Assembly: GCA_021828925.1 (NCBI GenBank)
Contig: JAJZCT010000116.1
Span: 1-8,695, forward strand
Direction: 5' to 3'
DNA length: 8,695 bases
From: Planctomycetota bacterium
GTDB taxonomy: Bacteria > Planctomycetota > Phycisphaerae > WQYP01
Shown here: one piece after another, positions 1 through 4,671 of the stretch
Position numbering within the stretch: position 1 is the first letter of the stretch
Layout: the number at the start of each line of letters is the position of its first letter
Made by a program: the position numbers and the translations under genes
Notes under the pieces: model-generated
Database searches by the model: none
Seen by the model: only the letters and a program-made list of their open reading frames with translations
Told to the model about the DNA's origin: nothing

Positions 1-342
1 GCCGATATTACGACATACTCCGGCATAATTTAAGCGATTCTTTTTTGACTCCGCTTCGCCGGCGATGCGATTTTGGAGTGCTTTGCGCAAATTTGCTGTG
101 GTTGCTGCGACAATAGGAACTCCTTGCGGCGAAAAACACGCATAGACGGCGGGTTTTGCCGGAACCGCGGCAAAGCCATCCGACGTAGATTTCCGCGGCG
201 AATCAACTGGCTCTTCAGTCGGATTACTGCTCGGTGCGGGAAGAACTTCATGGGACATCTCGCCGGCCGCGCTATTAATCAGGTCGGCAACGGGAGCCAC
301 TTCCGGCAGAAGATCAGCGATTTTTTCAACTATTTCGGGCAT
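1..342 (-). CDS. Partial protein with degenerate GIY-YIG (UvrC N-terminal-like) motif
   Basis: Open reading frame from an ATG at 342 running off the left edge; 114 N-terminal residues are visible. An in-frame TAG lies four codons upstream of the ATG, so the start is well constrained, although no strong Shine-Dalgarno is seen. Residues 1-60 are low-complexity and rich in Pro, Ser, Glu and Ala, probably a flexible linker. Residues 64-92 align by eye with the start of GIY-YIG domains: P-A-V-Y stands where UvrC has P-G-V-Y, a G follows at 74, and N-L-R-K (84-87) fits the conserved segment after the second motif. The second signature (usually Y-V/I-G) reads I-V-A-A (77-80), so the conserved Tyr and Gly are missing. 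This suggests a non-catalytic relative rather than an active nuclease. It starts 32 bases after the fabZ stop on the same strand, so the two are probably co-transcribed. The family call is by eye; function unknown. Confidence 0.6.
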   Translation of the reverse strand, partial: MPEIVEKIADLLPEVAPVADLINSAAGEMSHEVLPAPSSNPTEEPVDSPRKSTSDGFAAVPAKPAVYACFSPQGVPIVAATTANLRKALQNRIAGEAESKKNRLNYAGVCRNIG

Positions 343-374
343 TGCTACGCTCTAAAACGCTGACACCGGATATT

Positions 375-848
375 TCACACAGGCATACCGGTTATCACAG
401 CTTCAAAAACCAGAGTGCCGTTACAGATGCCTTGACAGTTGGCGATGATCCGGCGGCGTGATATATCCGCCGCCTGAGCAATTAAGTAAAGCGAACTCGG
501 CGGCACGACCGTTCCGCGGAAGCGCACGGTGTCGGCTTTGGCAAAACCCATGAATTTAATTTCCGGGATGGTTTTGCGGGCCATAAATGAGCACAGTTGA
601 GCCGCCGCTTCCACCATCAGAACGCCGGGCATCAAGGGCCGTCCGGGAATATGGCCGCGCGCCCAAAACTCATTTTCCTTGAGATGCTTAACACCAATGA
701 CAATGGTAGCCGCGTAATCGATATGAATAATCGCCGAGAGTTGCTCCATCTCAAAGCGCTGCGGATTAATTTTACGAATATCTTCCAGAGAGAACTCTTC
801 TTTATGCAGATCAAGCTGGCTTAAATCATAGAGTAATAATGGAGCCAT
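375..848 (-). CDS. fabZ: FabZ-family 3-hydroxyacyl-ACP dehydratase
   Basis: A 157-residue hotdog-fold protein. FabZ enzymes dehydrate 3-hydroxyacyl-ACP to trans-2-enoyl-ACP in cytoplasmic type II fatty acid synthesis. The diagnostic segment is residues 65-84, G-H-I-P-G-R-P-L-M-P-G-V-L followed by V-E-A-A-A-Q. His66 and Glu80 are 14 residues apart, the same spacing as the catalytic His/Glu pair of E. coli FabZ, so the active site looks intact. Residues 1-45 form an N-terminal extension containing N-P-Q-R-F-E-M, which from memory also occurs in planctomycete members. The ATG at 848 is preceded by an AAGGA-like Shine-Dalgarno (861-865 on this strand) at a slightly long 12-base spacing. The next gene on this strand begins 32 bases past the stop. 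Planctomycetes often have several paralogues, so this one might act in a specialised lipid pathway instead of housekeeping synthesis. Confidence 0.87.
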   Translation of the reverse strand: MAPLLLYDLSQLDLHKEEFSLEDIRKINPQRFEMEQLSAIIHIDYAATIVIGVKHLKENEFWARGHIPGRPLMPGVLMVEAAAQLCSFMARKTIPEIKFMGFAKADTVRFRGTVVPPSSLYLIAQAADISRRRIIANCQGICNGTLVFEAVITGMPV

Positions 849-1053
849 GTGAGTAAAATTTCCTTTCTTATTGCAATCGCCAAGTCGCTGTGCCGATCCC
901 TGAGGGAAATTTCTTCTCCCCGGTTCTAAATCTTACCCGCGCAACGCGACATTTAACCCGATTCGCTGATTTTCCCGGCTCATCCGATCAGGCCGCAAGT
1001 ACACAACGAATGTTATAGACGTGACCGGCCTTGGCAGCAAGCAGACAGCATTG

Positions 1054-1081
1054 TTGCAAAGAATTTGAAAGGTGGTAAAGT
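1054..1081 (+). promoter_or_regulatory. Candidate sigma-70 promoter for the riboswitch transcript
   Basis: TTGCAA at 1054-1059 and TAAAGT at 1076-1081 are separated by 16 bases, a plausible -35/-10 pair. The predicted start of transcription, near 1088, falls where the first helix of the cobalamin aptamer begins (1089). That positional agreement is the main support, since the hexamers alone are only moderate matches. In the 200 bases between the fabZ start (848) and this site I see no further gene; any fabZ promoter on the other strand is not clear to me. Confidence 0.42.
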
Positions 1082-1086
1082 GCGGC

Positions 1087-1305
1087 TTGACAGGTGTTCG
1101 CCGGTGTAGGCGAATGAAAAGGGAAGGCGGTTAAATTCCGCCGCGGACGCGCCGCTGTAAAGGGCAGTTATCGCGTCAGGTCACTGGAAATGGTTCAACC
1201 GGCTCTCGCCGGGATAAGCGGTAAAGCATCCTCAAACCGTATGAACCAAAATTTCCGGGAAGACTCTGACACCACGACGCCCTGAGCCAGAAGACCTGCC
1301 TGTTG
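1087..1305 (+). ncRNA. Cobalamin (adenosylcobalamin-class) riboswitch aptamer
   Basis: The conserved landmarks of the cobalamin riboswitch occur in the right order. The closing helix P1 pairs GACAGG (1089-1094) with CCTGTT (1299-1304). The core strand reads GAAAAGGGAA (1115-1124 region). It is followed by a hairpin with arms GGCGG and CCGCC around TTAAATT, then GCGGACGCGCCGCTGTAA, the counterpart of the conserved stem and loop ending in CTGTAA/CTGTGA. The 3' end carries the B12 box AGCCAGAAGACCTGCC (1285-1300), nearly identical to the consensus. Total length is about 220 bases, normal for the long class with peripheral domain. In characterised cases the aptamer binds cobalamin and represses downstream expression by transcription termination or by hiding the ribosome binding site. 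The first gene downstream is the PEP-CTERM protein at 1559, with no gene of B12 metabolism in between. Whether the switch is OFF or ON, and how it acts, cannot be read directly. Confidence 0.93.
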
Positions 1306-1558
1306 ATTTTATGCCGGTCCTCGCGAGATGGGACACCGAGCGTTGTATGGACGGATTTGAATTCATGCATTTGAGGCCAGGGCGGACGTTTGTACGTCGA
1401 TAAGGTTATTTTCCGCGATGTGGCGGAACGTTGACCCGTCCTGCTCTTAGAGAAAATTCAGAGCCTGCATCAATCAACAACGGTGTTCCTGGGCCACGGC
1501 ATTATTCTTTTTGTATCGACTTGACGGGTCGCGCCGAACAGGTCAAAGAGGTTTTCCT
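1306..1558 (+). promoter_or_regulatory. Structured 5' leader between riboswitch and first gene (candidate expression platform)
   Basis: About 250 bases separate the aptamer from the ATG at 1559, long for an expression platform. Visible structures are: a perfect 5-bp hairpin (GACGT 1385-1389 with ACGTC 1394-1398); a perfect 6-bp hairpin (TTCCGC 1411-1416 with GCGGAA 1423-1428); and an 8-base long-range complement (GACCCGTC 1433-1440 with GACGGGTC 1523-1530) whose 3' arm ends 28 bases before the start codon and 15 bases before the Shine-Dalgarno region. No stem followed directly by a T-run is seen, so a classical intrinsic terminator is not evident and translational control is more likely. A 30-codon ORF (1311-1403) also lies here without a ribosome binding site. 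The regulatory role is inferred from position. Confidence 0.4.
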
Positions 1559-2515
1559 ATGAAGAGTCTTATTTTCGCAACGGGAGTTTTGTTGTCTGCC
1601 GGCGTTTGCGCTGCGCAGGGGGTCAACTGGGCCGGCACGGTTGTAACGCCAGGCGTAGTGACCAATGGCTGGAATGGCCAACTCAAGGCGTTCGCCGGTT
1701 CCTACGGCAGCGCATCCTACACGGTAACACCATTTGATGCGGCTTTTACCACATCCGCAAGTGGGGCATACGGTGCACCGCTGCTGCCGGTTGCTCCGGG
1801 AAATTCCTTAGAACTGAGTTTCGGGACCCATGGATATGCCGCTACCAGTACCGCTGTGAACAATGGATTTACGCTTGGCATTCAGGCGGGCGTAGGACTT
1901 ACGGACACGCTGTATGGAAGCGGTGTAGCGGGCACCACGGGCGGTACGACTAACAATGGAAATTATACTAACCCCCGCGAAGCGACCGTGGCTATAAGTC
2001 AGGATGGAAGCACTTGGGAATATCTACAATACGATGGCATCAGCGGTGCAACGGCCGTTGAGCCAAACCCCGCCGATCCGTCATTGTACAAGTGGGTTTC
2101 AAACAGTTCAGCGGCGAGTCTGATCACCTTTGATGTTCCCACGAATTACTTCAATTCATCGCAGATCGGACCGGATGGAGTCTACTCCCCCGCCACGATT
2201 GCCGCGGGAACGCCGACAGCCGATTTTTCTAAACCGTTTCTCGGCACACTGGCCTCGTTCAGCAATGAATCTTGGAGCCAGATTGTCAACACGCTCGGTG
2301 ACAGTTCGGGCGGAACGTGGCTAAATGTCGCCGACAGCGGATTAAGCTCAATTCACTACATCCAGTTTACCGTACCCGCCACTGCCACAGATTCCATGTA
2401 TATACAGGCGGTGGCAGGCGTCGTACCAGAACCGGCAACATGGGCATTGTTTGTTTCCGGTTTGGCGGCGCTGGTGCTGATGCGCCGCAGACATAGTGGA
2501 ACTGGAAGAGCCTGA
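1559..2515 (+). CDS. PEP-CTERM sorting-domain surface protein downstream of B12 riboswitch
   Basis: A 318-residue exported protein. The ATG at 1559 is preceded by AGAGG (1547-1551) at 7 bases and begins a good signal peptide: M-K-S, a hydrophobic stretch to about residue 16, and likely cleavage after C-A-A (17-19). A TTG start further upstream would spoil the signal peptide and is rejected. The C-terminus is a textbook PEP-CTERM signal: V-P-E-P-A-T (289-294), a hydrophobic helix (about 295-308), then R-R-R (309-311). Such tails are recognised and removed by an exosortase, and the protein is delivered to the outer surface or extracellular polymer. The body is rich in Gly, Thr, Ser and Ala, apparently all-beta, with a segment V-A-I-S-Q-D-G-S-T-W (144-153) typical of beta-sandwich surface proteins. 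No catalytic motif is recognised. It is the first gene behind the cobalamin riboswitch and is followed after 64 bases by a pseudopilin-like gene. Cobalamin-responsive expression is inferred; ligand unknown. Confidence 0.93.
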   Translation: MKSLIFATGVLLSAGVCAAQGVNWAGTVVTPGVVTNGWNGQLKAFAGSYGSASYTVTPFDAAFTTSASGAYGAPLLPVAPGNSLELSFGTHGYAATSTAVNNGFTLGIQAGVGLTDTLYGSGVAGTTGGTTNNGNYTNPREATVAISQDGSTWEYLQYDGISGATAVEPNPADPSLYKWVSNSSAASLITFDVPTNYFNSSQIGPDGVYSPATIAAGTPTADFSKPFLGTLASFSNESWSQIVNTLGDSSGGTWLNVADSGLSSIHYIQFTVPATATDSMYIQAVAGVVPEPATWALFVSGLAALVLMRRRHSGTGRA

Positions 2516-2563
2516 CGGCCCGGAGGCGGCAAATGGACCGGCAGAATAATTATCGGCACCGGG

Positions 2564-2570
2564 CGAAAGG
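2564..2570 (+). promoter_or_regulatory. Ribosome binding site fixing the pseudopilin start at 2580
   Basis: CGAAAGG abuts the ATG at 2571 with no spacing, which makes that codon an unlikely start. It sits 9 bases before the ATG at 2580, a normal distance. The later ATG also yields the short basic leader (M-A-R-R-H-K-W-G) expected of a prepilin. Confidence 0.6.
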
Positions 2571-2579
2571 ATGACAATT

Positions 2580-3347
2580 ATGGCGCGGCGACATAAGTGG
2601 GGTTTTACACTCGTTGAACTGCTGGTAGTGCTGGCCATCATCGCCATGCTGATGGCATTACTTATGCCGGCACTGGCCATGGCCATGCAGGATGCCGACA
2701 GCACCGTATGTTTAAGCAACCTGCGTCAGTTGGGCCTGGAAGCCCAGCAATACGCCACGGCCTGTGACGACTTTTATCCGCCCGGATACGACGGTGCTGG
2801 TAACCCATCATGGGCACTGAATGATGTACGCGATGCCCAGAGCGGTCAGTGGTCCTATACACCGGGCATTCTGTTCATGGGGCAGACCAGCCTGCAGGTG
2901 CTGGTTTGCCCCATGGTACATCAAACCCCGCAGAGCGGGCAGATTGTGCTGGGCTATAACTACAACACCAGCTACATCGGCCACGGTGCAATGGAAGGCC
3001 CGGGCGAGACCATGCTTGCACCGGCGCGGGGAACGGATGTGCAAAATCCCTCCGCCTGCGCATTATTTGGCGACGGCGGCTGGACCGGGGGTATTGATTA
3101 CTGGATGCGGGCACCGGTTCTGCTTAACCCGGTTCCCAGTAACGCTGATTCGGTCAGCGATGCTGAACGTGCCTCCGGCACGCAGGCGTTTCGCCATCTG
3201 GGCTATACCAACGTCGTGTATTGCGATGGCCACGCGGCAAGTCAAAAGGATTGTTATAAGATCACCGAACCCACAGCCGTTGCGGTTGGCGCGGGAACGG
3301 GATTTTTATCCGCGGACAATTCAGCCTATCAGACCAATCTGCCCTGA
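2580..3347 (+). CDS. Prepilin-type N-terminal protein with H-X9-DG C-terminal motif (pseudopilin-like)
   Basis: A 255-residue protein with a class III signal: short basic leader ending K-W-G (6-8), cleavage expected between Gly8 and Phe9, then F-T-L-V-E-L-L and a hydrophobic helix to about residue 30. Glu13 is the conserved Glu at position 5 of the mature protein. The leader would be cut and methylated by a prepilin peptidase and the helix would anchor it in the inner membrane. Near the C-terminus His206, nine residues, then Asp216-Gly217 match the H-X9-DG motif of the large planctomycete/verrucomicrobial pseudopilin-like family. Other family-like features are N-L-R-Q-L-G (47-52), the Cys-Pro at 110-111 and F-G-D-G (163-166). 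The start at 2580 is chosen because the Shine-Dalgarno is too close to the ATG at 2571. No secretion ATPase, peptidase or other pilin is nearby, so it stands alone. It follows the PEP-CTERM gene by 64 bases and may share the riboswitch-controlled transcript. Function unknown. Confidence 0.93.
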   Translation: MARRHKWGFTLVELLVVLAIIAMLMALLMPALAMAMQDADSTVCLSNLRQLGLEAQQYATACDDFYPPGYDGAGNPSWALNDVRDAQSGQWSYTPGILFMGQTSLQVLVCPMVHQTPQSGQIVLGYNYNTSYIGHGAMEGPGETMLAPARGTDVQNPSACALFGDGGWTGGIDYWMRAPVLLNPVPSNADSVSDAERASGTQAFRHLGYTNVVYCDGHAASQKDCYKITEPTAVAVGAGTGFLSADNSAYQTNLP

Positions 3348-3404
3348 TCGGCATCGGGATGTTGAGCTTTCTTTTTTTCTCGTCATGCGGTATTGATAGT
3401 AGCT

Positions 3405-3845
3405 ATGGTTGAACGGCTGGTAATAAAAGTAAAGCATTGGCTTGATCCCATCGCACAAGAGCGGTTGGAAGATATGGGCTTTTTTCGCGAAGGTCCGAGA
3501 AACAGCTCGTGGACCTGCTATTGTGACGCCTCGGACGTGCAGCATATGTCGCATTGGCTCAAACAGAGACATGTGAGCTTTGAAATTGGACCGGCGGATG
3601 GTGTGGGCGAATTGACAAAATACCCTCGCCTAAGTGATTTACTGGTGGATAAAAGCGGCGGCGGCCCCACGCATTGCGCGTTGTGCGGGGCGCAAAACGT
3701 ATTTTGCCGGCAATGGGTGCAGGGGGATGATGCCGATAACACAGATTATCCTTCTCCCGTGCGCTTTTATATGTGCGGAAAATGCGTTCGTACACGCATG
3801 CAACCCCACCCGCGCTTGTACGCCCCTGCGGATGATAGGCTCTAA
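3405..3845 (+). CDS. Small hypothetical protein with CxxC/CxxC (zinc-ribbon-like) motif
   Basis: A 146-residue protein that I do not recognise. Two Cys pairs, C91-A-L-C94 and C124-G-K-C127, are spaced as in a treble-clef or zinc-ribbon fold, so zinc binding in residues 90-130 is likely. C38-Y-C40 is an additional pair of unknown role. The N-terminal part (1-80) is charged and soluble, with no signal peptide or membrane segment, so it is probably cytoplasmic. The ATG at 3405 lacks a clear Shine-Dalgarno; a TTG four codons earlier (3393) is an alternative. It lies 57 bases after the pseudopilin gene and 86 bases before the phosphorylase gene, all on the same strand. A T-rich tract (3368-3380) just upstream might separate it from the preceding transcript. 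Coding status is supported by the length, the motif and the lack of a better frame over this stretch; function unknown. Confidence 0.75.
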   Translation: MVERLVIKVKHWLDPIAQERLEDMGFFREGPRNSSWTCYCDASDVQHMSHWLKQRHVSFEIGPADGVGELTKYPRLSDLLVDKSGGGPTHCALCGAQNVFCRQWVQGDDADNTDYPSPVRFYMCGKCVRTRMQPHPRLYAPADDRL

Positions 3846-3931
3846 GCAGCGCGTCTCCCAGCGTCGCATAACTAAATTTTCGAAAAAATTATTGCGCCTT
3901 GGTTTGAGGGATTGTCCGATAGTAACTCGTG

Positions 3932-4666
3932 ATGAATACGCAGACTCAAACAATTTGTGATTCAAAAGTGTTGCTGATGTTCGCGGCCTTAAAACCCGAA
4001 ACAGAAGCTGTACAATCCGCGGTAGACCGCTGGACGCATGATTGCCCGTCCGTGGCGCGGTCGAATTCTTATGACACCATCAAGGTTGAGACCATCGGAA
4101 TGCGCGGCACACGCCTGCGCGAGGTGCTGCCCCGATATGCGCATCACCGCGTGGCCGGAGTTATTGTTGCCGGGGTGGCCGGGGCGCTGGCACCGGAACT
4201 GGCCGTTGGAGATCTGGTCATTGATACAAGTTCAACCGATGCCGAGCGTGTTGCGGAATTCATGAATGCCATGTCCAGCCAGCGCCGCGTTCGTGTAGGC
4301 CCTATTCACACCGCCAAGGAATTGGTCGGCTCCGTGAGAGCCAAAAAACAGCTTTACAAGGAAACCAAAGCCATTGCTGTAGATATGGAAAACGCCTATA
4401 CCCGGCAGCTTGCGGACCGGCGAAAAGTGCCCTGGCTGGGGATTCGAGCGATCAGCGATACGGCCTTTGAAAATGTTTCTTCAAAAGTAATACATTTTGT
4501 GGATGGCTCGGGAACTGTGCGCCCATGGGACTTAACGTTAAGCCTCGCCAGAAAGCCCATGCTTATCCCGCAGCTTATCCGTCTGGGGCGAAACACGCAG
4601 TCCGCAACCAAGCACCTGTCCGACGCCATTGGAGCCGTTATCCGTAGCGGATGGCCATTCCAATAA
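3932..4666 (+). CDS. Nucleoside phosphorylase superfamily protein, HpnG/MTA-SAH nucleosidase-like
   Basis: A 244-residue protein of the PNP/UDP phosphorylase fold, which cleaves the N-glycosidic bond of nucleosides. Signatures are: A-A-L-K-P-E (18-23) on the first strand; V-A-G-V-A-G (79-84) followed by V-G-D-L-V (92-96); A-V-D-M-E-N (149-154), where Glu153 matches the ribose-contacting Glu of the family; and R-A-I-S-D-T-A (172-178), where Asp176 matches the catalytic Asp. The C-terminal segment G-S-G-T-V-R-P-W-D followed by L-A-R-K-P and P-Q-L-I-R-L-G resembles the tail of hopanoid-associated phosphorylase (HpnG, adenine release from adenosylhopane) more than that of MtnN. Hopanoid, methylthioadenosine or S-adenosylhomocysteine substrates are all possible. 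A GTG at 3929 directly precedes the chosen ATG; Shine-Dalgarno is poor at both, and a later GTG at 3968 would give a more typical N-terminus. No signal peptide; cytoplasmic. It ends 5 bases from the convergent DUF4159 gene. Confidence 0.88.
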   Translation: MNTQTQTICDSKVLLMFAALKPETEAVQSAVDRWTHDCPSVARSNSYDTIKVETIGMRGTRLREVLPRYAHHRVAGVIVAGVAGALAPELAVGDLVIDTSSTDAERVAEFMNAMSSQRRVRVGPIHTAKELVGSVRAKKQLYKETKAIAVDMENAYTRQLADRRKVPWLGIRAISDTAFENVSSKVIHFVDGSGTVRPWDLTLSLARKPMLIPQLIRLGRNTQSATKHLSDAIGAVIRSGWPFQ

Positions 4667-4671
4667 AGCAA

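Noticed and set aside
73..363. Plus-strand 96-codon open frame at the left edge
   Set aside because: It is antisense to the minus-strand frame from 342, which starts just behind fabZ and shows a recognisable GIY-YIG-like motif; the plus-strand translation is Cys/Arg-rich and resembles nothing.
1511..1558. TTG start 16 codons upstream for the PEP-CTERM gene
   Set aside because: It would add a charged segment ahead of a clean signal peptide; the ATG at 1559 has its own well-spaced ribosome binding site.
3342..3380. Possible intrinsic terminator after the pseudopilin gene
   Set aside because: A 6-bp stem with a bulge (3342-3358) overlaps the stop codon, and the T-rich tract (3368-3380) begins about 10 bases after it, too far for a canonical terminator.
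3877..3886. Perfect palindrome TTTTCGAAAA upstream of the phosphorylase gene
   Set aside because: It may be an operator, but a 10-base AT-rich palindrome is expected by chance at this scale and no promoter elements flank it.
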